Shown here: piece by piece, positions 23,763 through 35,379 of the stretch
How positions within the stretch are numbered: position 1 is the stretch's first letter
How the letters are laid out: the number at the start of each line of letters is the position of its first letter
Assembly (NCBI RefSeq): GCF_000276665.1
Contig: NW_004955436.1
Location: 21,001,371 to 21,065,370 of the forward strand
DNA: 64,000 nucleotides
Origin: Chinchilla lanigera
Taxonomy: Eukaryota > Chordata > Mammalia > Rodentia > Chinchillidae
Reading direction: 5' to 3'
Position numbers and translations under genes: made by a program
Notes under the pieces: generated by a model
What the model saw: the letters and a program-made list of their open reading frames with translations, nothing else
Told to the model about the DNA's origin: nothing
Databases searched by the model: none

Positions 23763-24710
23763 CCCTGATCTGGGCTCTTCCCTATTTGTGGAGATGACTC
23801 ACCGGCCGCGGCTAACTGATGCCGAGGGTGTAGAAAGAGCCCAGAAAAGACAGATTTACATGTTTCTCCTTGTTTGGAGGCACACTTAGATTTGGATTCT
23901 GGTGACGCTGATGAAAGTGTTCTAAGTGCTTTATACCCAGGTCTGTTGACTGACTTGTTAAAGGTGAAGATCGGTCTGGTTCCCCGGAGTCACTGCTGGT
24001 ACCCGTGAGAGCACCGTGTTTCTGACCAGCGGCTGAGGTGCACTGGGCGGTTGGCCCAGGTGGTGAGAACATCTGGTTTTGTTTTGGAACATTGGTTTAG
24101 GAAGATACGTCCCGTGTGCTCTGTGGACCCAGGTGGGTGGAGCCTCAAAGTGAAAGCCAAGTAGCTGAATAAAGGATGTGGGAGGTCACGTGACTGAAAA
24201 CCTCTTTGTCCTAACCGTCTACCACTGAACACAACTGATGGAAACAACTTTCCACTGCCAAGGAGCAGTTAACCTCTCTGGTGGGACCCAGGGCACTGCC
24301 TGCTCCCCCGTCTGTGCTGTTGGCGGAGGGGAACGCGGGCCGCTCTCCTGACTTCGCTCACTGGGGGTGTCGGCCGGCCGATGAGAGCGATGCGGATGTC
24401 CTAACGAGTGAAGGAAAGCGCAGTACCTGCCGTAATCCTTTTAACTCAGAGGATGTTCTTGTCGCCGGCTTACATTTTACTTTTTGGGATTTAGGGATAA
24501 AGGAATGATCACGATCAAGGTCTGCTTATCGCCTTAACTGGAAACATAAGATCAAAAGAAAAGGGTAATATGGGAATGAATGGAACGAATGGGTGATTCC
24601 ATCGTTCGCTGCTGGTTAAAGGGTGAGCGCCCTGCCCTCAGAGGCCATTATAGTCTAGTCCTGCGCTCGCTAAATTTAGTGGTCCCTGCGAGGGCGTCAT
24701 CTCTGTGGTG
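23763..24710. other. Unassigned sequence
   Basis: A few CpGs cluster at 24310-24430 without other promoter features. Confidence 0.4.
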
Positions 24711-24829
24711 TTTTGTTTTTGAGACAGGGTCTTGCTGTGTAGCCCAGGTCGGCCTTGAAGTTGGGTCGTAGCCCTCCTGCCTCAGCCTCTCTGGTGCTTG
24801 GGCTTCAGAAGGCCCCACCACAACCAGCC
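24711..24829 (-). repeat. Old B1 SINE
   Basis: Reversed B1 (TTTTTGAGACAGGGTCTTGC, then GTAGCCCTCCTGCCTCAGCC). Internal duplication absent. Confidence 0.85.
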
Positions 24830-25656
24830 GTGGGTGCTCTTTGGGGTTCAGAATTTCAAGACCTTCCCCAACCTGGAGTCAGACTCTGTGCTGCACTGCG
24901 GTAAGATCTCCTGTGATCTATGTGCTAATAAGTTGCTGCAAACAGATTGAGGAGGTAGAAAAATGAATGACTAGAGTGATCACTGGAGAGACCACGGGGA
25001 AGGTCCAAGAACCAGGGACGTCGTTATTTTCTTAAATGCATTGATTTGGAATTTTATTTTGGTCTCAGAACACGTTTTGTCCTTGGTCTTCATCTATCAG
25101 AAGAGCCAGGAAGCCTCACCTGTCCCTCTCAGACTGTGATGCTTTCGTGGAGAAGCTTGGTACGGAGCTGTCTCCTTGGTTAGGACCATCGTCCAAGCCT
25201 CTTCCAGTCCCTGGCTGGCCACAGCCACAGCAGTACACTCCACTGGGGACCCAGGGCAGGCAGGAGCCTCCACACAGCTCCGGTATCAGTGAGCACATGG
25301 GAGCTGGGCCAGATCTGGCGTGGGCTTCGTCTGCTGCGAGGGTGCTGGAAGGGGGCGTAGGCTCGGAGGGGGACAGCTCCCCTCGATGGTGGAAAGGTGC
25401 TAGGCTTTATGAACTGGCAGGCAGGGGAGGGCAACCTAAACATAGGAGCAGCTGCAAGGGGCAAATAGCTGTGTTATGTCTTCCAGGGCCTCTTTCTCCA
25501 GTGCAAGCGTTGTTGAATTTTCAGGGGAGGGGAAGCTGGATAAAGGAAGGAGGCTTTAGTGTTCTGTGATCCTGGAGCTAGTATGGTTTTTTTATTTGTG
25601 GCCTTTTATTTATGGGTATAAATACCTGGCACAAACCGCTTCCTTTTTTTGTAAAT
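24830..25656. other. Unassigned sequence
   Basis: No gene or repeat recognised. The longest frame (25147-25569, +) has no domain that I know. Confidence 0.4.
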
Positions 25657-25743
25657 TTTTTTTTTTTTTGGTCCCAGGAGTCAAACTCACGACCTCACAC
25701 TTGCCAGGCAGGTGCTTGTGCCACTGCGCTATATCCCCCGCCC
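25657..25743 (-). repeat. ID SINE with near-perfect TSD
   Basis: Reversed ID unit (GAGTCAAACTCACGACCTCA, CTTGCCAGGCAGGTGCTTG). The flanking AAACCGCTTCCTTTT and AAACTGCTTCCTTTT copies differ at one base. Confidence 0.9.
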
Positions 25744-27080
25744 TCAAACTGCTTCCTTTTAGATGCAGAGGTAAGCTTTCATTATTAGCGCTTACAACTC
25801 CTCTACACAGATGCTTAAATTATTCACAGGAGGTGGCAGTTGGGAAACCTACTGTATGCTGTCCCGGGAGGCAGAGGTCCCTGAGGGTTGTCAGGGAGAT
25901 CCAGGGGAGTTTGTAAGGGGCTCCCAGCCCTGCTCCCTACACTGAGGGGCTGCTGCAGACCCAGACACAGTGTACGCAGGCAGTGGCTACCCTCGCTGCC
26001 GCATGGGGTTGGTTCCCCACCGTCGTCATGTTCAGAAGCCTTACAAGCCCAACTCCCTCCACCCCGCGCTGCTCTCTGTTACCTCCCAACGTCAGGGCTC
26101 AGCCTTGCTCCTTCTTTCTCTTAGGTTTGAGAGGGCAGACGAGGCTCCCATGGAAATGAAAGGTCGCAGTGCTCATGTCAGGCCTTTGAGGTCCAAACCC
26201 AATGGCACTTGAAATGAGCTGCTCTTGGCTGGCATTTGACACAGATGGCAAGAAGCACAATGACACGCCTGATGGGTTGGGGGGTGTGCGTCTAATCCTA
26301 TATCCTGCCGCAGTGAACGGTGTTTATGAAACCAAAACTTTCATTTTTGCTACGTTACTTCTGAGGGATGCTGGTCATATATGAAGTATGAAATATTGTT
26401 TCTTTTGGCAAGTGCCTGCCAAACTTACCCAGTGTATCCCTTTGACTCTTCATAGGAACATAAATAAATCTTTCCAAATTGGTGGATATTTGAGCCAGGA
26501 AGGTGATTCTAGAGCTTTCTCTGGTAACATACACTCGTTGTTTTTATAGGTAGTGTTTAAAAATGTATTACTTAAATTATTCCTGAAATACTATAATTTC
26601 TTCTCTCATCAGTAGTAAGGAGTTGGTGACCCTGAAATGCCAAGAACTGAATATGAAAGAGATCGTCAACTGTCAGCTTGGTCTAAATCCATCAGAGTGG
26701 TCATTTTCCAGCTATGTCAACCCTTAGGCTTCTGTCACACAAGTAGAGGACAAGGGTACCGGCCAGGAGGCGCTGTGACAAAACTCTTCTTCTGAAGCAA
26801 TGCATTTCATTCTCTGGGCCGCTGTGGACTCCCACTAAGCATATCATTTAAGCAGACTTGTTTATCTGACTTCCCGGACCCAAGCTGGGCAGTGCAAAGT
26901 GGGAAGAGGCAGTTATTGGCACATGTGACGGTGGCAGAAGTTTGAGTGTGACAGCTTGGTGGCAGAGGGGAGATGGGGGCGGCCAGCACGGGGAGGTACA
27001 CGGATGGAAATCTGTTCAGCATGTCTGTGTAAGAGAGTCGTGTGTTCTACTGTGGTGGATTTTCATAGGAAAAATGGTTA
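25744..27080. other. Unassigned sequence
   Basis: No gene or recognised repeat. Confidence 0.4.
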
Positions 27081-27225
27081 CCTTTTTACATTAATGGTTA
27101 CATTAAGTTAACCATTAAGTTACATTAAGTAACAGTAAGTTGGCTACATTGTTTGGTTCTTTTGTAAGTTATAACTAGTTACCTTAAGTTGTTTTGTTCT
27201 TTTGTAAGTTATAGCTGAAGTTATT
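27081..27225 (+). repeat. Imperfect AAGTTAC/GGTTAC-rich repeat cluster
   Basis: Short motifs of the form TTACATTAAGTTA recur several times at 27085-27145. A longer unit, GTTCTTTTGTAAGTTATA, then occurs twice (about 27156-27173 and 27195-27212). This looks like an expanding low-complexity tandem array. Confidence 0.7.
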
Positions 27226-28937
27226 TGAAAACAGCAATTATCCCCTCAAAGTAGGGATAGTCCATGGCCAGAGTATTGTGCAAATTGGCAATACCTCTCA
27301 TGAAGGGCGTGGTACACGGTACACTGCGCCTATGGTTCTGCTGCTGGAGGCCGGGCTTGTGTGGCCCCCGCATTGACTGTCTGAGATCTAAAGTGTGCAG
27401 CTCATCAGTTATTAGAACAGTGCTTGAATAAAGGTGATAACTCCGCAGTTAGGATCTGCTAAGCTAAGAGAAGTCTGTATCTAACACGGGTCCCGAGAGT
27501 CTAAATATTTCCTCCAAAGCTGATTTAAACCATTGTAGCCTCTCTTGTCCCAGTTGCCAAATCCTAATCCGGTTAGGAAAGTGCTTGATATAGTTGACTT
27601 TCTTGTACATGAATGAAGAGTCAGTAACCAAGACCCAGCATAACAGAAATGTGGGCTAGAAGCAGTAGCAGCCTTGTGCAAACGTCCCACGACCATCTTG
27701 TGATTCACGGAGCAGAATTTCAGAAACCGAGAGTTTGGCTACTTTTTGGGGTTTAACTGATTTTTTTCAAATAACTTCAGCGATAGTTTTTAAAAAATAG
27801 ATAATAGTAATAGATAAACAGGTCCAACTTACTAGTCTCGTGTCTAAATGAACCGGTTATCATCCTTGCTTGCATGGCAGTGAATTTCCCCTCAGCCCCT
27901 CGGACCCTCTCCCCAGGCATGGGCGCGGTGGGGGAGTTTACCGTCGAGACACACTGGGAACTGGGGACACAGCACCCCTGTGTCTGTGCACCCACCAAAG
28001 CGGGTGGCTTGAGAAAAGCGCTCACTCATGCCTGGACTTAGGGAGAGCAGCCCAGGGCTTTTCACAAGTCTCAGAGCGCTGTCAGTTTACAACACTGCTG
28101 CAGGAGGTGGGCAGAAGGGAGGAGAGCATCGTGTGTGCGTGGTTCGGGGTCCGTGGGTTCTTAGAGCAGGGGTGCTGTGTTTGTGTCGAGTGGTCCTGAA
28201 AACCCCCTAACTGGTTTGCAGCATTGGTGGTGCCTTTGTAACTTGTAGTCAAAGTGTACACTCAGTTGACTTTATTAGTTTGGATATAATTGATGCCAAG
28301 CAAATCAAGGTGTAAAGCACCCGGTTCTCTACGTGCCTTACTCCAAGTTGCCCTTTGGGAAGAAGGTGTGGACTCAAGTCTCTACGATGGACAGTTTCAG
28401 GGACTTTTAACACCCCCAGGTGTGGGCCTTGGGGGAAATGCTGCCCCCAAAAGCACACAAGATAGGGCGCCAGGATATCTTACATAGGAGGCTGGGGCTG
28501 GGTGTTTCACCTAATGGTGCTCAGCGTGCGTGGCTCTCCGGTGGTGAGCTCCCTCCTAGGACTGATCCTTCACAGCTGGAGAGGAAGAAACCCCCGGGAC
28601 TGAGTGGCTGGTGGCGGCAGGCAGAGCAGGTGACAGCAGGTGCACGCATGGCTGCCTTTCACCTATGCTGAAAGCAGAGAGTGAAGGAAGAGCCAGGTCA
28701 TTTTTATTCTCTTGGGAAGTCTACTCCTGAGGCGACGCCCTCCCAAAATCCACTTAGGAATGCCTGACGTTGTCTGTATATACTGCGTGGAAACCCGCTC
28801 TTAGAGTCGCACTTTCAGAAGTCTAGTCTGATAATTAATAATCACACTCTTTAAAAAAAAATCCCCAGACGTCTGTATTCTGCACAGACTTGCATTTCCA
28901 CCGTCTTGCTAGAGTTCAGAAGTTTGAGCTGCACTAA
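27226..28937. other. Unassigned sequence upstream of the NHSL1 promoter block
   Basis: No gene or SINE is seen for more than 1.7 kb, unusual for this window. This could reflect constraint around the promoter. Confidence 0.4.
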
Positions 28938-29160
28938 AGAATTGGCTGTGGCGAGGCGGGGCTCCCTGTGTCCAATGAGGAGCCTTTGGCGGCGGGCGAG
29001 CCAATCGCCTTCCAGCCAGCGCTCACTCTGTAATCCAAGCAATAGCCACGCAGCCTGTTTTATTGTTTGTGGAGTCCTGCGGCTCCGAGAGCTTGCTTCC
29101 CAGCCGGGAAAGAGGGCAAGTGGGCGGTTTACGATCCTGCGCTCTGCCGGGACAAGTGAG
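28938..29160 (+). promoter_or_regulatory. NHSL1: Candidate CCAAT/GC-box promoter for the NHSL1 exon
   Basis: The block contains an inverted CCAAT box (ATTGG, 28941-28945), two direct CCAAT boxes (28972-28976 and 29001-29005), a GC box GAGGCGGGGC (28953-28962) and a second GGGCGG (29122-29127). It is locally richer in G+C and CpG than its neighbours. No TATA box stands at a convincing distance. It lies about 0.7 kb upstream of the recognised NHSL1 ATG on the same strand. CCAAT boxes spaced about 30 bp apart are typical NF-Y sites. Promoter role is inferred; no transcript start can be read from the sequence. Confidence 0.5.
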
Positions 29161-29733
29161 CTGAACCCTTTGATTTCTCCTGAGTAACCTGTGTGGGTGA
29201 ACTTTAAACTGGGGGTCTGCTTGATGCTGGTTCTTTATCTCCAGGGCGAGGAGTCACCTCCCTCTGCACCGAGAAGGCTGGCTGGCTGCCTGCCCCTGTG
29301 GGGAAAGATGCCCGGGAGAGGCGTAGGATTACAGTTTGAGATGGCAGGGACACACCAAAGAGCCCGAGTGCCTCGCTTCTGTTCGTCACAAAGTCCTGAC
29401 AAGTGTGCCTGAAACGAACACCATGCTCCGTTTGTAAAACTATATTTATTTTTATTTGCTATTTTTTGGCTGTGGATGTCCCTGACATAGAAACTGAGTA
29501 CCAGCATGTGGCAAGGGTAAAACATTTTAAAGAAAATTTCCCCATCCCTCAGTTCTCTTCCTTCTCATCCAGTGACACCGGGAAAAGCAACCTTTTGCAC
29601 GATGCAGTGCCTGACTCTCCACGTTGTCTGAATAAGTGGGAAGGAGCGGGCTCCTCCCGAGGACCCGGGCCGATTTCAGAACCAGAGCTTTTTGTCTGTC
29701 TGTGGGGCTGCCCTTTGTCTCTAGCGGATTTTG
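29161..29733 (+). other. NHSL1: Probable 5' UTR or short 5' intron upstream of the NHSL1 ATG
   Basis: This interval joins the promoter-like block to the coding start. It has no repeat that I recognise. A pyrimidine-rich run followed by AG (CCCTTTGTCTCTAG, ending 29724) resembles a splice acceptor ten bases before the ATG, and a GTGAGC donor-like site is present at 29156. The interval may therefore be one continuous leader, or a leader intron followed by an exon starting at 29725. The sequence alone does not decide between them. Confidence 0.35.
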
Positions 29734-29947
29734 ATGGGAAAGAAGATGAAAAAGGAAGGCTCTTCTGGTTCCTTCAGACTCAAGGCCAATGCGGGTTCCC
29801 TCTCGCGCGCTGTGAGTTGGATAAATTTCTCCTCCTTGTCTAGACAGACAAAGAGGCTGTTCCGTAGTGACGGAGAGCTGTCGGTGTGTGGGCAGCAGGT
29901 GGACGCGGACGAGGAGAACTGGATATACAGGACGCAGCCCCGCAAAG
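29734..29947 (+). CDS. NHSL1: NHSL1 alternative first coding exon (N-terminal 71 codons, continues downstream)
   Basis: The translation contains the stretches SSGSFRLKANAGSLSRAVSW, INFSSLSRQTKRLFRSDGEL and ENWIYRTQPRK. I recognise these as the N terminus of a long NHSL1 isoform, with only a few differences from the human protein as I remember it. NHSL1 binds Abi and the Scar/WAVE complex at lamellipodia and restrains Arp2/3-driven protrusion. The frame has a TAG stop at 29722-29724, so translation must start downstream. The first ATG is at 29734 (T at -3, G at +4) and a second in-frame ATG at 29746 has A at -3 and could be the true start. The coding part ends with AAAG followed by a GT donor at 29948, leaving one base of the next codon (phase 1). 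This fits a next exon beginning inside an Ala codon. Residues are rich in Ser and Arg/Lys; no membrane segment or signal peptide is visible. The exon is partial: the rest of the gene is outside the window. Assignment is from memory of the family, not from a search. Confidence 0.85.
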
Positions 29948-30226
29948 GTGACTTGGTGTTTTTTTTTTTTGTTTTTTTATTAAACCTTTAAAAAGTTTGT
30001 GATATGGAATTCTTTGTTTATATCGCTGGGCTCCTGTCACAATGTTTGTTCCATTAAGCATTTCCTGTTGGCTTCCTTTCCTCTTGGAATTCAGTGTCAT
30101 TCATTCTTTGCCATGCCCACAGTAAAAATGCTTCTCCGTTAGACGTTTGCTTGTGATCGTATCCTTCCGAGAAGGGTAAGATAGTTGTTATTTGCCAGCC
30201 ATCCGAGGCATGTGCTCAAGTGACTT
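29948..30226 (+). other. NHSL1: Start of the intron after the NHSL1 exon
   Basis: It begins with the GTGACT donor, followed shortly by a poly-T run. No further exon is seen. Confidence 0.6.
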
Positions 30227-30244
30227 GTGTCACTAAAGTTCAGT

Positions 30245-30342
30245 TTTTGTTTGTTTGTTTGTTTTTTCTGGTACCGGGAATCGAACTCATGACCTTGTGC
30301 TTGCCAGGCAAGCGCTGTGCCACTGAACTAAATCCCCAGCCC
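30245..30342 (-). repeat. ID SINE with perfect 18-bp TSD
   Basis: Reversed ID unit (GGTACCGGGAATCGAACTCA, then CTTGCCAGGCAAGCGCTGTG, then CTAAATCCCCAGCCC) after a (TTTG)n tail. Identical repeats GTGTCACTAAAGTTCAGT are at 30227-30244 and 30343-30360. The insertion is about 280 bp inside the putative NHSL1 intron. Confidence 0.95.
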
Positions 30343-30360
30343 GTGTCACTAAAGTTCAGT

Positions 30361-32614
30361 GAGAAACCACCTTCCCAGAGGGCACCTTCGATCTCGCAGC
30401 CAGGGTTTAGGACACAGAGCAGAGCTCTTTTCTGCAGCTGCACGGAGAAACTCTGGAATCATAGGTAGTCTTTTTGCATCTTTCTTCTAAGAAGGTGAAT
30501 GAGTCAGGTAAATGCTCGAATTAGACAGGTGTTGGGAGGGCGCTGAACACACCAGGGGCCTTTACCTTTGATAGCTTGGCCACCAACAGTTTTTGGATTT
30601 CTGTCAAGTCCCTTTTCAGACCATGGTTGATCTCTGTTCTTGGGATTAGCATGCTCTGCCTCCCGCAAAGGTAAGGAAGGTGCCAGTCCTGCTGGGGAGA
30701 GGGAAATAGTTCAATATTTTTAAACAGCCTTTGTTTTTCAGAGTTGGGATTTCTGATTCTTCCTCCTAGCGCGTTCTCTGTAGGCACTGAACTGTTAACC
30801 TCTAAAATGGTTTCTCCACTCAGCACAGTGCCAAAGCCCAGGGGGGAGCACTCTTTGAGTGTTACAAAGAGCCTGAGCCAGACCTTCCCAGGGCTGTGTT
30901 TTCCCTGTTTGTCATATGCTTCCTGTGTCAAGAGAAAGCTTGTGGGAATCTCTCAGACCTGTTCTTCCCCTAGTTTTGGGAAAACACAACTGCTGGGATG
31001 TGAGAGAATCAGCTAAGCTAAGTGTGTGCTGCTGGGGGCAGGAACTGCACTTCCAGAAGGGGACTGAAGGGCAGCCCCTTTTAGGGGTGATGTGTGGTAA
31101 ACCGTTCGTGCCTGCTGTTAAGATATGAAGCAGGAGGGCCCAGCTAGCACTCTTGTGAAGATGCCACTTGTTCGTTATGTCAGCAAGGTGGTCAGCAGTG
31201 GTTACTGAGCTCAAAAGCATGGCTTTTTTAGTTCAGCTGCTGCGTAATTGCCAGGCGTGGAGGCGGTGTTTGTGCTTTCTGGGTGGAGCTGTGTAAGTTC
31301 AGTAAGGCCATGAACTTTACTTTTCTAAATCAGGAATAAGCTGTGGCTTTGGTAAATGGTCGGGTTGTCATGTTTGAAGCGAACATGTTCGAAGGGTGGA
31401 TGCAGTAGAGCTGTGGTTGCAAAAGGGTGTAGCTTTGATTCCTTTGGCCTGTGCTGAAGGTTGCTTCTGAGGATGCGTTTTACTTTAAATCAACCGCTGT
31501 CAAGTTTCTGAGGAGGGTTGCGTACCTGGAGCCACCGCCTTGAAGACTTTCATTGTGGACGGTGCCTCTAAATGAACATTAAAGGGAAAGAGCCTGAATT
31601 GTGTGTGTGTGTTACTTTTAGTTGGGAAATGAAGCAAGTGCTGTACACTTGACTTGTAGAAAATAAAGAAGTCATTGTAAAGAACAGGGGCGACTTGTAA
31701 AGGGAAAGGAGGACTTGTTTATGTAACAATACAAAAGATCGTGCCCTTTGTCCCTTCATGTAATAGGGGTTACAGTAGCCTCACAAAGATAAATGAAGGC
31801 ATAACGGAGTGTGTAAATTTATATGGTTCTTCAAAATAATTGAGTATGAATAAATATCCTTTGACATAGGGAATTAGAGGGAACCCTTAAAAGCTGCCTG
31901 TGTATCAGAATTTACGAGGTTAGATGCTGTTTTCGCATTTGACTTATAAAAGCAAATTGGCTGCTACCTCTGCCATAGCATCTCAGTTGGTCTTTATTCC
32001 ATGTGTCTTTCCTTTGGACAAATGCAGAAGTGACATGTGTGTACACTAGTGGATTAAAAGAGGAAAAGTCTTTTAAATGATGCAGGGTGGTTTGTTTTCT
32101 TAGAGACAGTAAATAAGCTGAAACTCTAGTAGGGATCATTGATCAGTGCTAATGCCCAGTGGTCATATTAGGGTCTAGTTGTAAATGAATGTGCACCAAA
32201 ACCAAACTGGCCTGATGGGAATGTGTAGCATCTTTTATATCTGGCAGCCTACATCATATGCAGTGAGATCCACTTTCCTTTTAGTGTATCTTCTACCTCC
32301 CCTAACTTACATGAACTTTTTTTGATTTTATACAAGCTATTGACACCCCCTTCCCATTCATATACTGCCCTCAGGCCTGTCAGCTAGAGCTGGGTGACCG
32401 GAGTCCCACAAGTCAGCCTTGCACTTTTGTGGGGTTTGGTCTGGGAGAAGACCCACTCTGCAGCCTCCTGACTGCCCTCCCACTTACCAGCAACTGCTTC
32501 AGGGCCAAACCACTTATCTGATTCCTAACCACTGTCTCCAGGGAATACTGCCTTACACAATCAGTACCCGAGTCCCTGTTGTATAGGATCTGTGTTCATT
32601 TTATAAAACAGAAG
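30361..32614. other. Unassigned intronic-type sequence
   Basis: A short (TG)n run lies at about 31599-31611. No exon is supported. Confidence 0.4.
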
Positions 32615-32812
32615 GGTCCCTCACACCCCCAGCACTGGGGATGGAACCCATCACACTGGAGTCATATCTGCAGTCCTTTTAACAGTTTTTATTTGGAGAT
32701 AGAGGTTTCTGTAAGTTGCTAAGTTGCTCAGGCTGGGCTTGAACCTGTGATCTTCCTGCCTCATCCTCTCAGAGTACTAGGATTCATAGGTATGTGCCAC
32801 TATGCCTGCCCC
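32615..32812 (-). repeat. Old B1/ID composite SINE
   Basis: A reversed short ID part (CCCAGCACTGGGGATGGAAC) is followed by a diverged B1 without duplication (GCTCAGGCTGGGCTTGAACC, then GTATGTGCCACTATGCCTG). Confidence 0.75.
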
Positions 32813-32930
32813 AGAATTTTTTAGAGTGAATTTCTATGTTGGATTGCTTATCAGGAACAGTACAATAAAATTTTTAAAGTGGTTATTCTTTTTTTTATTA
32901 GTATATGTTTGTAATACATATTACATTGGT

Positions 32931-32952
32931 TATATATATATATGTATATATA
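32931..32952. repeat. (TA)n short tandem repeat
   Basis: A TATATATA run with one TG interruption. Confidence 0.7.
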
Positions 32953-34165
32953 ATTTTCTTAATCTATTTAGATCCTGTTTTCCTCCCTTCCTACCCTTGT
33001 CTCTCTCTGTGCCTTTACACCCCTTCCCTGTCTGTGCTGTGGATATCTGTCAGTACAACAAAACTATAGATTCACAATTGATGTTGTCATTTGTTCTAAA
33101 GAAACTAAGGATTAAATTGCAATGCCTGGAGTTTCTTTGGAGACTCTTTTTGTAAGATGAGAAGTGACTATTATGCATCTTCCTAGTAGACTACTTTTCC
33201 TGAGCTTAATATGTTAGCAGAAGATACGTACTGCTGTGTCCACGTTCAAAGCCGTCCGCAGCAAGCACTTACACTTCTCTTTTGTTACCGTGCAAGCTTC
33301 AGGCCTCCCTTGTATTAAAGTTCTTACTCAGGGAGGCAAGTTTACGCTGAATAACAGCAGTGATCATTGCTTATATTTAAGTGTGATACGACCCAGTGCA
33401 ACAGCAGATAATATTTCAATTTAATCATAAAAATCAGAGGTCTTCCAAGTGTTAAAGCCCGTGAATCATGAGCTATTTCCTTAGATGGCTGTGTAGTAAA
33501 AAGGAAGAGTGTAGTCATAGATGAGACAATATGCATTTTCCATATGGAACTGTAAGAGCATTGATTGGAGGAATTCTTCCTGAGTACTCTGTGACAAATA
33601 CAAAGACACACAGCTCACAGACCCTGAACTCATAGCACTCATACTTAGGGACGCACATAAGACATCCGAAGAGGAATTAAAGAAAAAAAATGAAGGATCA
33701 TTGTGAAAAGTGTAACCTGAATGCTGTGAAGGAGAAGACCTCTATCTGGAACATTTTCATATTTTGCTTGGCCTTCTGGCTGTTCAACAGTATTTAATGA
33801 GCACTCCTTTACTAGCATTGTAGAAAGTTCTCAGGGAAAACTAATGACTTGTTCTGAGCTTTCCTTTTCTTGTTCACTCTAAACCAAAAAGAGGTGGAAT
33901 AATAATGGGGTGCTCTCTCATTGAGCAGAGCATATTTTGTTGTTTCCCAGGCTCTGCTTTTATCTGGGAGAGGCGTGATTGATGACCCCGGTATTGGCAG
34001 GTCCCAAGATCCAGAGGGTAATTGACATGCAGAGCTTTGTTAGAAACAATGTCTTCATTCTGTCCTTCTGGACTTTATCAGCCAGATTTACTAACAACCC
34101 CAGTTTGACTCATTTGAATTTTAGTGCCTTCCCTTCCCAGTACCTTCAAAAATGGCCAGAGATGG
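32953..34165. other. Unassigned AT-rich sequence
   Basis: No gene or recognised repeat. Confidence 0.4.
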
Positions 34166-34260
34166 GGCTGAGGATATAGCCTGGTGGTGGAGCACACACC
34201 TAGCATGTGTGAGGCCCTGGCTTCAATCCCGGGGGCCCCTAAAATAAATTTAAAGCAGAA
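34166..34260 (+). repeat. ID SINE, older
   Basis: ID unit (GGGGCTGAGGATATAGCCTG, then TAGCATGTGTGAGGCCCTGG, then TTCAATCCCGGGGGCC) with an A-rich tail. A short GGCCAGAG copy lies on each side. Confidence 0.85.
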
Positions 34261-35379
34261 AACAGAACAGAAAAGGCCAGAGCATGGCCTTAGTAGGTAT
34301 CGAGGATAATGAATAACCCATACACCAGATCATCCATTCCTGAACGTGGGAGATGGCTGTATGGAATTTCCTTCCAATTTCTCTCCTAATAAAATAGTTG
34401 TAGGAAAGGGTCCTTGTGCACAATTAGATTAGCGATGACTTCAGCCATTATAATGGAGAAAAATGGTTCAGATGACCACAAGCAGCAAGTTCAAGATCCT
34501 CTTTCCAAATAAATAACCGTGCTGTATTTGTTTGTAGTAAAATCCTTAAAATTGTGGGATTTAAGACTAGTTCCTTTATGGCATTAAGAAAATCGAAAAC
34601 ATTTGGCAAATATTGTTAAAGCAGCCTTCCAAACTGGTGAGCAAAATTAAAATAAATGAAGTTGTATTTATTCTAAGGGTCATTATAAATCGGAAAAGTG
34701 GAATTTTTCTAACAAGAGATAAGGAGCATATTGCCTGTGCAGTGAATGTAATGTTTTCCTCCTTAACTTCCTACTGAAGTTGATATTCTGTGAAAGAGAT
34801 AAACCGTGAGTGCCACTTAATATTTTATCTGGTCCGTTGAGACTGCCCTTTATTAACCTTTGATTATTTTGTACTTTAGAGGTCAACAGTCCCTGTTGCT
34901 TCTTTTATTCCCAAATGTCCATTTTTGGGGGGTAATAAAATTGTGGATATATTATTGAAATGGTGTTTTATCTAATACCCTTCCTTTATTAATTTCAAAA
35001 ATGCTTGTCGACTTGAAAATGCGACTCTTCCTTAGCTAACTAAAAATATATTGGAGTAATAAAAGAAGTAATTCTTGTCAGTGCTTGGGTTTGCAAGTGA
35101 GTAACCTGTGTTCTTTTCCACTGAAATGTCTTTACTGAGTTTATGAAAACTTCTTTATAGTTGTCCTTGATAAGTATTTCTAAAATAATTTTGAGAGATG
35201 CCACATGTTAGGGTTAACAAAATGTACTGTTTCCATGTAACTCACGCTTTGTGGTTTTGACTGTACTATTTTCCTGTCAAACTTGAGTTTTTGAAAAGTT
35301 ACATCGTTTCCTATCCAATGTGTCAGTATTTACCAGTAAATCTTACTGGTTTAGCTCGGGGAGGTCCATCCTGTTTGCA
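34261..35379. other. Unassigned AT-rich sequence, SINE-free
   Basis: Nothing recognised. Confidence 0.4.
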
